Assembly (NCBI GenBank): GCA_943737045.1 | Contig: CALSFV010000019.1 | Location: forward strand, 806,001 to 870,000 | DNA: 64,000 bases | Source: Parapristionchus giblindavisi | Taxonomy: Eukaryota > Nematoda > Chromadorea > Rhabditida > Diplogasteridae | Reading direction: 5' to 3' | Shown: one piece after another, positions 1 to 12,600 of the stretch | Numbering within the stretch: position 1 is the first letter of the stretch | How the letters are laid out: each line of letters starts with the position of its first letter | Notes under the pieces: generated by a model | Told to the model about the DNA's origin: nothing | Databases searched by the model: none | The model's input: only the letters and a program-made list of their open reading frames with translations | Position numbers and translations under genes: made by a program

Positions 1-322
1 GAAAGATAAATTTACATATTGGCCGTACTGACCACTTTGAAATAGTTTATCTTATTCAGAATTTTTCGCTTTTTTCATTTGGTATATGACACGATAGGAT
101 TCATTTTCATTTTCATATTTCTCAAGTTATCTTGATCATATCAGAGTAAAGGCTACTTTTGTACTTCGATCATTATAGCAGCAGTTAAATATTACAGATC
201 GACATGAACTGAAGTGCGTCTCATTCAGATTTTTTTCCTCTTTCACATAGTATATCACTCGCTGAGTATCATTGACAATTTGACTTGTAACATACTGTTT
301 TGTACCAAAAACAGAGAGTACT
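1..322 (+). repeat. Representative satellite unit (first unit, 322-bp variant)
   Basis: Map of one unit. Positions 1-60 hold the nearly invariant block GAAAGATAAATTTACATATT to CTTATTCAGA. Positions 69-77 hold CGCTTTTTT, whose extra T makes this unit 322 bp. An ATTTTC-type tract lies around 100-118. The palindrome TGATCA (BclI) is at 133-138. The A/B-diagnostic segment (here GCAGCAGTTAAA) lies around 178-189. GAACTGAAGTGCG is near 206-218. A four-allele variable patch (here CATACTG) is near 291-297. The palindrome AGTACT (ScaI) is at 317-322. The two palindromes recur in almost every unit, so either enzyme should give a ~321-bp ladder. Confidence 0.93.
54..222 (+). repeat. Half-unit 1 (169 bp) of the ancestral dimer
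   Basis: This segment runs from one ATTCAGAA to the next within the unit. Its first ~51 bases match the start of half-unit 2 at about 39 of 51 positions when 321-bp units are compared. Shared landmarks are ATTCAGAATTTTT, CTCTTTCA, GTATAT and a final TCATT. Similarity then fades, but both halves carry CAGAG followed by TAC(T) in the middle and GAC before a GAA-rich end. Half-unit 1 holds the ATTTTC tract, the TGATCA palindrome and the 66-bp segment that is duplicated in long units. Confidence 0.7.
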
Positions 323-375
323 GAAAGATAAATTTACATATTGGCCGTACTGACCACTTTGAAATAGTTTATCTT
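223..375 (+). repeat. Half-unit 2 (153 bp) of the ancestral dimer
   Basis: This segment starts at the second ATTCAGA and runs across the arbitrary unit boundary at 323 to the next ATTCAGA. It is the diverged partner of half-unit 1 and holds the four-allele patch (near 291-297), the AGTACT palindrome and the almost invariant stretch ACATATTGGCCGTACTGACC. The two halves differ in length by 16 bp. This implies an old duplication of a ~150-170-bp monomer followed by divergence, after which the pair became the amplified unit. Confidence 0.7.
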
Positions 376-966
376 ATTCAGAATTTTTCGCTTTTTTCAT
401 TTGGTATATGACACGATAGGATTCATTTTCATTTTCATATTTCTCAAGTTATCTTGATCATATCAGAGTAAAGGCTACTTTTGTACTTCGATCATTATAG
501 CAGCAGTTAAATATTACAGATCGACATGAACTGAAGTGCGTCTCATTCAGATTTTTTTCCTCTTTCACATAGTATATCACTTGCTGAGTATCATTGACAA
601 TTTGACTTGTAACGAATTGTTTTGTACCAAAAACAGAGAGTACTGAAAGATAAATTTACATATTGGCCGTACTGACCACTTTGAAATAGTTTATCTTATT
701 CAGAATTTTTCGCTTTTTTCATTTGGTATATGACACGATAGGATTCATTTTCATTTTCATATTTCTCAAGTTATCTTGATCATATCAGAGTAAAGGCTAC
801 TTTTGTACTTCGATCATTATAGCAGCAGTTAAATATTACAGATCGACATGAACTGAAGTGCGTCTCATTCGGAATTTTTTCCTCTTTCACATAGTATATT
901 ACTCGCTGAGTATCATTGACAATTTGACTTGTAACATACTGTTTTGTACCAAAAACAGAGAGTACT

Positions 967-2317
967 GAAAGAGAAATTTACATATTGGCCGTACTGACCA
1001 CTTTGAAATAGTTTATCTTATTCAGAATTTTTCGCTCTTTCATTTGGTATATGACACGATAGGATTCATTTTCATTTTCATATTTCTCAAGTTATCTTGA
1101 TCATATCAGAGTAAAGGCTACTTTTGTACTTCGATCATTATAGCAGCAGTTAAATATTACAGATCGACATGAACTGAAGTGCGTCTCATTCAGAATTTTT
1201 TCCTCTTTCACATAGTATATCATTCGCTGAGTATCATTGACAATTTGACTTGTAACGTGCTATTTTGTACCAAAAACAGAGAGTACTGAAAGATAAATTT
1301 ACATATTGGCCGTACTGACCACTTTGAAATAGTTTATCTTATTCAGAATTTTTCGCTCTTTCATTTGGTATATGACACGATAGGTTTCATTTTTCATTTT
1401 CATATTTCTCAAGTTATCTTGATCATATCAGAGTAAAAGCTACTTTTGTACTTCGATCATTATAGCAGCAGTTCTCAAGTTATCTTGATCATATCAGAGT
1501 AAAGGCTACTTTTGTACTTCGATCATTATAGCAGCAGTTAAATATTACAGATCGACATGAACTGAAGTGCGTCGCATTCAGAATTTTTTCCTCTTTCACA
1601 TAGTATATCACTTGCTGAGTATCATTGACAATTTGACTTGTAACGAATTGTTTTGTACCAAAAACAGAGAGTACTGAAAGATAAATTTACATATTGGCCG
1701 TACTGACCACTTTGAAATAGTTTATCTTATTCAGAATTTTTCGCTCTTTCATTTGGTATATGACACGATAGGATTCATTTTCATTTTCATATTTCTCAAG
1801 TTATCTTGATCATATCAGAGTAAAGGCTACTTTTGTACTTCGATCATTATAGCAGCAGTTAAATATTACAGATCGACATGAACTGAAGTGCGTCTCATTC
1901 AGATTTTTTTCCTCTTTCACATAGTATATCACTTGCTGAGTATCATTGACAATTTGACTTGTAACGAATTGTTTTGTACCAAAAACAGAGAGTACTGAAA
2001 GATAAATTTACATATTGGCCGTACTGACCACTTTGAAATAGTTTATCTTATTCAGAATTTTTCGCTCTTTCATTTGGTATATGACACGATAGGATGCATT
2101 TTCATTTTCATATTTCTCAAGTTATCTTGATCATATCAGAGTAAAGGCTACTTTTGTACTTCGATCATTATAGCAGCAGTTAAATATTACAGATCGACAT
2201 GAACTGAAGTGCGTCTCATTCGGAATTTTTTCCTCTTTCACATAGTATATTACTCGCTGAGTATCATTGACAATTTGACTTGTAACATACTGTTTTGTAC
2301 CAAAAACAGAGAGTACT
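967..2317 (+). repeat. 1,351-bp higher-order repeat, copy 1 (4 units)
   Basis: Units of 321, 388, 321 and 321 bp start at 967, 1288, 1676 and 1997. The first begins GAGAAATTTAC, the second carries the 66-bp duplication and is followed by GTGCGTCGCATTC, and the fourth has GATGCATTTTC. The same order and private variants recur exactly 1,351 bp downstream. The copies diverge in the last ~120 bp of the fourth unit. Confidence 0.93.
1407..1538 (+). repeat. 66-bp tandem duplication inside a unit (388-bp type)
   Basis: Copy 1 is 1407-1472 and copy 2 is 1473-1538. They differ at one base (AAAAGCTAC versus AAAGGCTAC). At the junction CAGTTCTCAAG, the TT shared by CAGTT and TTCTC could be a 2-bp microhomology for the original event. 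The duplicated segment includes the TGATCA palindrome, so a long unit has two BclI-type sites. Confidence 0.93.
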
Positions 2318-3668
2318 GAAAGAGAAATTTACATATTGGCCGTACTGACCACTTTGAAATAGTTTATCTTATTCAGAATTTTTCGCTCTTTCATTTGGTA
2401 TATGACACGATAGGATTCATTTTCATTTTCATATTTCTCAAGTTATCTTGATCATATCAGAGTAAAGGCTACTTTTGTACTTCGATCATTATAGCAGCAG
2501 TTAAATATTACAGATCGACATGAACTGAAGTGCGTCTCATTCAGAATTTTTTCCTCTTTCACATAGTATATCATTCGCTGAGTATCATTGACAATTTGAC
2601 TTGTAACGTGCTATTTTGTACCAAAAACAGAGAGTACTGAAAGATAAATTTACATATTGGCCGTACTGACCACTTTGAAATAGTTTATCTTATTCAGAAT
2701 TTTTCGCTCTTTCATTTGGTATATGACACGATAGGTTTCATTTTTCATTTTCATATTTCTCAAGTTATCTTGATCATATCAGAGTAAAAGCTACTTTTGT
2801 ACTTCGATCATTATAGCAGCAGTTCTCAAGTTATCTTGATCATATCAGAGTAAAGGCTACTTTTGTACTTCGATCATTATAGCAGCAGTTAAATATTACA
2901 GATCGACATGAACTGAAGTGCGTCGCATTCAGAATTTTTTCCTCTTTCACATAGTATATCACTTGCTGAGTATCATTGACAATTTGACTTGTAACGAATT
3001 GTTTTGTACCAAAAACAGAGAGTACTGAAAGATAAATTTACATATTGGCCGTACTGACCACTTTGAAATAGTTTATCTTATTCAGAATTTTTCGCTCTTT
3101 CATTTGGTATATGACACGATAGGATTCATTTTCATTTTCATATTTCTCAAGTTATCTTGATCATATCAGAGTAAAGGCTACTTTTGTACTTCGATCATTA
3201 TAGCAGCAGTTAAATATTACAGATCGACATGAACTGAAGTGCGTCTCATTCAGATTTTTTTCCTCTTTCACATAGTATATCACTTGCTGAGTATCATTGA
3301 CAATTTGACTTGTAACGAATTGTTTTGTACCAAAAACAGAGAGTACTGAAAGATAAATTTACATATTGGCCGTACTGACCACTTTGAAATAGTTTATCTT
3401 ATTCAGAATTTTTCGCTCTTTCATTTGGTATATGACACGATAGGATGCATTTTCATTTTCATATTTCTCAAGTTATCTTGATCATATCAGAGTAAAGGCT
3501 ACTTTTGTACTTCGATCATTATAGCAGCAGTTAAATATTACAGATCGACATGAACTGAAGTGCGTCTCATTCAGATTTTTTTCCTCTTTCACATAGTATA
3601 TCACTCGCTGAGTATCATTGACAATTTGACTTGTAACATACTGTTTTGTACCAAAAACAGAGAGTACT
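2318..3668 (+). repeat. 1,351-bp higher-order repeat, copy 2 (4 units)
   Basis: Units start at 2318, 2639, 3027 and 3348, repeating copy 1 with its GAGAAA start, long unit, GTGCGTCGCATTC and GATGCATTTTC (near 2,094 and 3,445). The final unit ends with the CATACTG haplotype but is not followed by a GAGAAA unit. A partial third copy (GAGAAA unit, long unit, 321-bp unit) begins at 4,313, and another at 10,293. Confidence 0.92.
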
Positions 3669-6600
3669 GAAAGATAAATTTACATATTGGCCGTACTGAC
3701 CACTTTGAAATAGTTTATCTTATTCAGAATTTTTCGCTTTTTTCATTTGGTATATGACACGATAGGATTCATTTTCATTTTCATATTTCTCAAGTTATCT
3801 TGATCATATCAGAGTAAAGGCTACTTTTGTACTTCGATCATTATAGCAGCAGTTAAATATTACAGATCGACATGAACTGAAGTGCGTCTCATTCAGAATT
3901 TTTTCCTCTTTCACATAGTATATCACTTGCTGAGTATCATTGACAATTTGACTTGTAACGAATTGTTTTGTACCAAAAACACAGAGTACTGAAAGATAAA
4001 TTTACATATTGGCCGTACTGACCACTTTGAAATAGTTTATCTTATTCAGAATTTTTCGCTTTTTTCATTTGGTATATGACACGATAGGATTCATTTTCAT
4101 TTTCATATTTCTCAAGTTATCTTGATCATATCAGAGTAAAGGCTACTTTTGTACTTCGATCATTATAGCAGCAGTTAAATATTACAGATCGACATGAACT
4201 GAAGTGCGTCTCATTCGGAATTTTTTCCTCTTTTACATAGTATATTACTCGCTGAGTATCATTGACAATTTGACTTGTAACATACTGTTTTGTACCAAAA
4301 ACAGAGAGTACTGAAAGAGAAATTTACATATTGGCCGTACTGACCACTTTGAAATAGTTTATCTTATTCAGAATTTTTCGCTCTTTCATTTGGTATATGA
4401 CACGATAGGATTCATTTTCATTTTCATATTTCTCAAGTTATCTTGATCATATCAGAGTAAAGGCTACTTTTGTACTTCGATCATTATAGCAGCAGTTAAA
4501 TATTACAGATCGACATGAACTGAAGTGCGTCTCATTCAGAATTTTTTCCTCTTTCACATAGTATATCATTCGCTGAGTATCATTGACAATTTGACTTGTA
4601 ACGTGCTATTTTGTACCAAAAACAGAGAGTACTGAAAGATAAATTTACATATTGGCCGTACTGACCACTTTGAAATAGTTTATCTTATTCAGAATTTTTC
4701 GCTCTTTCATTTGGTATATGACACGATAGGTTTCATTTTTCATTTTCATATTTCTCAAGTTATCTTGATCATATCAGAGTAAAAGCTACTTTTGTACTTC
4801 GATCATTATAGCAGCAGTTCTCAAGTTATCTTGATCATATCAGAGTAAAGGCTACTTTTGTACTTCGATCATTATAGCAGCAGTTAAATATTACAGATCG
4901 ACATGAACTGAAGTGCGTCGCATTCAGAATTTTTTCCTCTTTCACATAGTATATCACTTGCTGAGTATCATTGACAATTTGACTTGTAACGAATTGTTTT
5001 GTACCAAAAACAGAGAGTACTGAAAGATAAATTTACATATTGGCCGTACTGACCACTTTGAAATAGTTTATCTTATTCAGAATTTTTCGCTCTTTCATTT
5101 GGTATATGACACGATAGGATTCATTTTCATTTTCATATTTCTCAAGTTATCTTGATCATATCAGAGTAAAGGCTACTTTTGTACTTCGATCATTATAGCA
5201 GCAGTTAAATATTACAGATCGACATGAACTGAAGTGCGTCTCATTCAGAATTTTTTCCTCTTTCACATAGTATATTACTCGCTGAGTATCATTGACAATT
5301 TGACTTGTAACATACTGTTTTGTACCAAAAACAGAGAGTACTGAAAGAGAAATTTACATATTGGCCGTACTGACCACTTTGAAATAGTTTATCTTATTCA
5401 GAATTTTTCGCTCTTTCATTTGGTATATGACACGATAGGATTCATTTTCATTTTCATATTTCTCAAGTTATCTTGATCATATCAGAGTAAAGGCTACTTT
5501 TGTACTTCGATCATTATAGCAGCAGTTAAATATTACAGATCGACAAGAACTGAAGTGCGTCTCATTCAGAATTTTTTCCTCTTTCACATAGTATATCACT
5601 TGCTGAGTATCATTGACAATTTGACTTGTAACGAATTGTTTTGTACCAAAAACAGAGAGTACTGAAAGATAAATTTACATATTGGCCGTACTGACCACTT
5701 TGAAATAGTTTATCTTATTCAGAATTTTTCGCTCTTTCATTTGGTATATGACACGATAGGATTCATTTTCATTTTCATATTTCTCAAGTTATCTTGATCA
5801 TATCAGAGTAAAGGCTACTTTTGTACTTCGATCATTATAGCAGCAGTTAAATATTACAGATCGACATGAACTGAAGTGCGTCTCATTCAGATTTTTTTCC
5901 TCTTTCACATAGTATATCACTCGCTGAGTATCATTGACAATTTGACTTGTAACGTGCTGTTTTGTACCAAAAACAGAGAGTACTGAAAGATATATTTACA
6001 TATTGGCCGTACTGACCACTTTGAAATAGTTTATCTTATTCAGAATTTTTCGCTCTTTCGTTTGGTATATGACACGATAGGATTCATTTTCATTTTCATA
6101 TTTCTCAAGTTATCTTGATCATATCAGAGTAAAGGCTACTTTTGAACTTCGATCATTATAACAGCAGTTAAATATTACAGATCGACATGACCTGAAGTGC
6201 GTCTCATTCAGAATTTTTTCCTCTTTCACATAGTATATCACTCGCTGAGTATCATTGACAATTTGACTTGTAACATACTGTTTTGTACCAAAAACAGAGA
6301 GTACTGAATGATAAATTTACATATTGGCCGTACTGACCACTTTGAAATAGTTTATCTTATTCAGAATTTTTCGCTCTTTCATTTGGTATATGACACGATA
6401 GGATTCATTTTCATTTTCATATTTCTCAAGTTATCTTGATCATATCAGAGTAAAGGCTACTTTTGTACTTCGATCATTATAGCAGCAGTTAAATATTACA
6501 GATCGACATGAACTGAAGTGCGTCTCATTCAGAATTTTTTCCTCTTTCACATAGTATATCATTCGCTGAGTATCATTGACAATTTGACTTGTAACGTGCT

Positions 6601-9600
6601 ATTTTGTACCAAAAACAGAGAGTACTGAAAGATAAATTTACATATTGGCCGTACTGACCACTTTGAAATAGTTTATCTTATTCAGAATTTTTCGCTCTTT
6701 CATTTGGTATATGACACGATAGGTTTCATTTTTCATTTTCATATTTCTCAAGTTATCTTGATCATATCAGAGTAAAAGCTACTTTTGTACTTCGATCATT
6801 ATAGCAGCAGTTCTCAAGTTATCTTGATCATATCAGAGTAAAGGCTACTTTTGTACTTCGATCATTATAGCAGCAGTTAAATATTACAGATCGACATGAA
6901 CTGAAGTGCGTCTCATTCAGATGTTTTTCCTCTTTCACATAGTATATCACTTGCTGAGTATCATTGACAATTTGACTTGTAACGAATTGTTTTGTACCAA
7001 AAACAGAGAGTACTGAAAGATAAATTTACATATTGGCCGTACTGACCACTTTGAAATAGTTTATCTTATTCAGAATTTTTCGCTCTTTCATTTGGTATAT
7101 GACACGATAGGATTCATTTTCATTTTCATATTTCTCAAGTTATCTTGATCATATCAGAGTAAAGGCTACTTTTGTACTTCGATCATTATAGCAGCAGTTA
7201 AATATTACAGATCGACATGAACTGAAGTGCGTCTCATTCAGATTTTTTTCCTCTTTCACATAGTATATCACTTGCTGAGTATCATTGACAATTTGACTTG
7301 TAACGAATTGTTTTGTACCAAAAACAGAGAGTACTGAAAGATAAATTTACATATTGGCCGTACTGACCACTTTGAAATAGTTTATCTTATTCAGAATTTC
7401 TCGCTCTTTCATTTGGTATATGACACGATAGGATTCATTTTCATTTTCATATTTCTCAAGTTATCTTGATCATATCAGAGTAAAGGCTACTTTTGTACTT
7501 CGATCATTATAGCAGCAGTTAAATATTACAGAGCGACATGAACTGAAGTGCGTCTCATTCAGAATTTTTTCCTCTTTCAGATAGTATATCACTCGCTGAG
7601 TATCATTGACAATTTGACTTGTGACATACTGTTTTGTACCAAAAACAGAGAGTACTGAATGATAAATTTACATATTGGCCGTACTGACCACTTTGAAATA
7701 GTTTATCTTATTCAGAATTTTTCGCTCTTTCATTTGGTATATGACACGATAGGATTCATTTTCATTTTCATATTTCTCAAGTTATCTTGATCATATCAGA
7801 GTAAAGGCTACTTTTGTACTTCGATCATTATAGCAGCAGTTAAATATTACAGATCGACATGAACTGAAGTGCGTCTCATTCAGAATTTTTTCCTCTTTCA
7901 CATAGTATATCATTCGCTGAGTATCATTGACAATTTGACTTGTAACGTGCTATTTTGTACCAAAAACAGAGAGTACTGAAAGATAAATTTACATATTGGC
8001 CGTACTGACCACTTTGAAATAGTTTATCTTATTCAGAATTTTTCGCTCTTTCATTTGGTATATGACACGATAGGATTCATTTTCATTTTCATATTTCTCA
8101 AGTTATCTTGATCATATCAGAGTAAAGGCTACTTTTGTACTTCGATCATTATAGCAGCAGTTAAATATTACAGATCGACATGAACTGAAGTGCGTCTCAT
8201 TCAGAATTTTTTCCTCTTTCACATAGTATATCATTCGCTGAGTATCATTGACAATTTGACTTGTAACGTGCTATTTTGTACCAAAAACAGAGAGTACTGA
8301 AAGATAAATAAACATATTGGCCGTACTGACCACTTTGAAATAGTTTATCTTATTCAGAATTTTTCGCTCTTTCATTTGGTATATGACACGATAGGATTCA
8401 TTTTCATTTTCATATTTCTCAAGTTATCTTGATCATATCAGAGTAAAGGCTACTTTTGTACTTCGATCATTATAGCAGCAGTTAAATATTACAGATCGAC
8501 ATGAACTGAAGTGCGTCTCATTCAGAATTTTTTCCTCTTTCACATAGTATATCATTCGCTGAGTATCATTGACAATTTGACTTGTAACGTGCTATTTTGT
8601 ACCAAAAACAGAGAGTACTGAAAGATAAATTTACATATTGGCCGTACTGACCACTTTGAAATAGTTTATCTTATTCAGAATTTTTCGCTCTTTCATTTGG
8701 TATATGACACGATAGGTTTCATTTTTCATTTTCATATTTCTCAAGTTATCTTGATCATATCAGAGTAAAAGCTACTTTTGTACTTCGATCATTATAGCAG
8801 CAGTTCTCAAGTTATCTGATCATATCAGAGAAAAGGCTACTTTTGTACTTCGATCATTATAGCAGCAGTTAAATATTACAGATCGACATGAACTGAAGTG
8901 CGTCTCATTCAGATTTTTTTCCTCTTTCACATAGTATATCACTTGCTGAGTATCATTGACAATTTGACTTGTAACGAATTGTTTTGTACCAAAAACAGAG
9001 AGTACTGAAAGATAAATTTACATATTGGCCGTACTGACCACTTTGAAATAGTTTATCTTATTCAGAATTTTTCGCTCTTTCATTTGGTATATGACACGAT
9101 AGGATTCATTTTCATTTTCATATTTCTCAAGTTATCTTGATCATATCAGAGTAAAGGCTACTTTTGTACTTCGATCATTATAGCAGCAGTTAAATATTAC
9201 AGATCGACATGAACTGAAGTGCGTCTCATTCAGAATTTTTTCCTCTTTCACATAGTATATCATTCGCTGAGTATCATTGACAATTTGACTTGTAACGTGC
9301 TATTTTGTACCAAAAACAGAGAGTACTGAAAGATAAATTTACATATTGGCCGTACTGACCACTTTGAAATAGTTTATCTTATTCAGAATTTTTCGCTCTT
9401 TCATTTGGTATATGACACGATAGGATTCATTTTCATTTTCATATTTCTCAAGTTATCTTGATCATATCAGAGTAAAGGCTACTTTTGTACTTCGATCATT
9501 ATAGCAGCAGTTAAATATTACAGATCGACATGAACTGAAGTGCGTCTCATTCAGATTTTTTTCCTCTTTCACATAGTATATCACTCGCTGAGTATCATTG

Positions 9601-9648
9601 ACAATTTGACTTGTAACATACTGTTTTGTACCAAAAACAGAGAGTACT
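3669..9648 (+). repeat. 5,980-bp segmental tandem duplication, copy 1
   Basis: Starts with two 322-bp units (3669, 3991), then a GAGAAA unit (4313) and a long unit (4634). Private variants shared with copy 2 include CTCTTTTACATAG, TTTTGAACTTCG (6,141), ATAACAGCAG, CAGATGTTTTTCC and CTTGTGACATACTG. Copy 1 has two extra units (5022-5663) and lacks two found in copy 2 (13,316-13,957), so the offset goes 5,980, 5,338, 5,980. Similarity is clear to about 8.8 kb; the last two units are not matched by the end of copy 2. Confidence 0.9.
8739..8869 (+). repeat. 66-bp duplication with a decayed second copy
   Basis: In the unit starting at 8620 the first copy (8739-8804) is intact. The second (8805-8869) has lost one T (ATCTGATC for ATCTTGATC) and reads GAGAAAAGG for GAGTAAAGG, giving 65 bp and a unit of 387 bp. 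Its counterpart in the 5,980-bp duplicate (unit at 14,600) is intact. The two changes therefore arose after that duplication or were removed from the other copy. Confidence 0.9.
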
Positions 9649-12600
9649 GAAAGATAAATTTACATATTGGCCGTACTGACCACTTTGAAATAGTTTATCT
9701 TATTCAGAATTTTTCGCTTTTTTCATTTGGTATATGACACGATAGGATTCATTTTCATTTTCATATTTCTCAAGTTATCTTGATCATATCAGAGTAAAGG
9801 CTACTTTTGTACTTCGATCATTATAGCAGCAGTTAAATATTACAGATCGACATGAACTGAAGTGCGTCTCATTCAGAATTTTTTCCTCTTTCACATAGTA
9901 TATCACTTGCTGAGTATCATTGACAATTTGACTTGTAACGAATTGTTTTGTACCAAAAACAGAGAGTACTGAAAGATAAATTTACATATTGGCCGTACTG
10001 ACCACTTTGAAATAGTTTATCTTATTCAGAATTTTTCGCTTTTTTCATTTGGTATATGACACGATAGGATTCATTTTCATTTTCATATTTCTCAAGTTAT
10101 CTTGATCATATCAGAGTAAAGGCTACTTTTGTACTTCGATCATTATAGCAGCAGTTAAATATTACAGATCGACATGAACTGAAGTGCGTCTCATTCGGAA
10201 TTTTTTCCTCTTTTACATAGTATATTACTCGCTGAGTATCATTGACAATTTGACTTGTAACATACTGTTTTGTACCAAAAACAGAGAGTACTGAAAGAGA
10301 AATTTACATATTGGCCGTACTGACCACTTTGAAATAGTTTATCTTATTCAGAATTTTTCGCTCTTTCATTTGGTATATGACACGATAGGATTCATTTTCA
10401 TTTTCATATTTCTCAAGTTATCTTGATCATATCAGAGTAAAGGCTACTTTTGTACTTCGATCATTATAGCAGCAGTTAAATATTACAGATCGACATGAAC
10501 TGAAGTGCGTCTCATTCAGAATTTTTTCCTCTTTCACATAGTATATCATTCGCTGAGTATCATTGACAATTTGACTTGTAACGTGCTATTTTGTACCAAA
10601 AACAGAGAGTACTGAAAGATAAATTTACATATTGGCCGTACTGACCACTTTGAAATAGTTTATCTTATTCAGAATTTTTCGCTCTTTCATTTGGTATATG
10701 ACACGATAGGTTTCATTTTTCATTTTCATATTTCTCAAGTTATCTTGATCATATCAGAGTAAAAGCTACTTTTGTACTTCGATCATTATAGCAGCAGTTC
10801 TCAAGTTATCTTGATCATATCAGAGTAAAGGCTACTTTTGTACTTCGATCATTATAGCAGCAGTTAAATATTACAGATCGACATGAACTGAAGTGCGTCG
10901 CATTCAGAATTTTTTCCTCTTTCACATAGTATATCACTTGCTGAGTATCATTGACAATTTGACTTGTAACGAATTGTTTTGTACCAAAAACAGAGAGTAC
11001 TGAAAGATAAATTTACATATTGGCCGTACTGACCACTTTGAAATAGTTTATCTTATTCAGAATTTTTCGCTCTTTCATTTGGTATATGACACGATAGGAT
11101 TCATTTTCATTTTCATATTTCTCAAGTTATCTTGATCATATCAGAGTAAAGGCTACTTTTGTACTTCGATCATTATAGCAGCAGTTAAATATTACAGATC
11201 GACATGAACTGAAGTGCGTCTCATTCAGATTTTTTTCCTCTTTCACATAGTATATCACTCGCTGAGTATCATTGACAATTTGACTTGTAACGTGCTGTTT
11301 TGTACCAAAAACAGAGAGTACTGAAAGATAAATTTACATATTGGCCGTACTGACCACTTTGAAATAGTTTATCTTATTCAGAATTTTTCGCTCTTTCGTT
11401 TGGTATATGACACGATAGGATTCATTTTCATTTTCATATTTCTCAAGTTATCTTGATCATATCAGAGTAAAGGCTACTTTTGAACTTCGATCATTATAAC
11501 AGCAGTTAAATATTACAGATCGACATGACCTGAAGTGCGTCTCATTCAGAATTTTTTCCTCTTTCACATAGTATATCACTCGCTGAGTATCATTGACAAT
11601 TTGACTTGTAACATACTGTTTTGTACCAAAAACAGAGAGTACTGAATGATAAATTTACATATTGGCCGTACTGACCACTTTGAAATAGTTTATCTTATTC
11701 AGAATTTTTCGCTCTTTCATTTGGTATATGACACGATAGGATTCATTTTCATTTTCATATTTCTCAAGTTATCTTGATCATATCAGAGTAAAGGCTACTT
11801 TTGTACTTCGATCATTATAGCAGCAGTTAAATATTACAGATCGACATGAACTGAAGTGCGTCTCATTCAGAATTTTTTCCTCTTTCACATAGTATATCAT
11901 TCGCTGAGTATCATTGACAATTTGACTTGTAACGTGCTATTTTGTACCAAAAACAGAGAGTACTGAAAGATAAATTTACATATTGGCCGTACTGACCACT
12001 TTGAAATAGTTTATCTTATTCAGAATTTTTCGCTCTTTCATTTGGTATATGACACGATAGGTTTCATTTTTCATTTTCATATTTCTCAAGTTATCTTGAT
12101 CATATCAGAGTAAAAGCTACTTTTGTACTTCGATCATTATAGCAGCAGTTCTCAAGTTATCTTGATCATATCAGAGTAAAGGCTACTTTTGTACTTCGAT
12201 CATTATAGCAGCAGTTAAATATTACAGATCGACATGAACTGAAGTGCGTCTCATTCAGATGTTTTTCCTCTTTCACATAGTATATCACTTGCTGAGTATC
12301 ATTGACAATTTGACTTGTAACGAATTGTTTTGTACCAAAAACAGAGAGTACTGAAAGATAAATTTACATATTGGCCGTACTGACCACTTTGAAATAGTTT
12401 ATCTTATTCAGAATTTTTCGCTCTTTCATTTGGTATATGACACGATAGGATTCATTTTCATTTTCATATTTCTCAAGTTATCTTGATCATATCAGAGTAA
12501 AGGCTACTTTTGTACTTCGATCATTATAGCAGCAGTTAAATATTACAGATCGACATGAACTGAAGTGCGTCTCATTCAGATTTTTTTCCTCTTTCACATA

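Larger units (their letters stand above)
1..10292 (+). repeat. 322-bp units with an extra T (CGCTTTTTT)
   Basis: Seven units (starts 1, 323, 645, 3669, 3991, 9649, 9971) have CGCTTTTTTCATT instead of CGCTCTTTCATT, one base longer. They occur in runs of two or three, each run preceding a GAGAAA unit and a long unit. This placement ties the three runs together as copies of one ancestral segment. Confidence 0.93.

Noticed and set aside
5985..11400. CENP-B-box-like motif around CTTTCGTTTGGTATATG in units with CTCTTTCGTTTGG
   Set aside because: Only the TTCG core fits; the required downstream A and CGGG positions of the known consensus are absent, and the TTTCG form is a rare variant of TTTCATTTGG.
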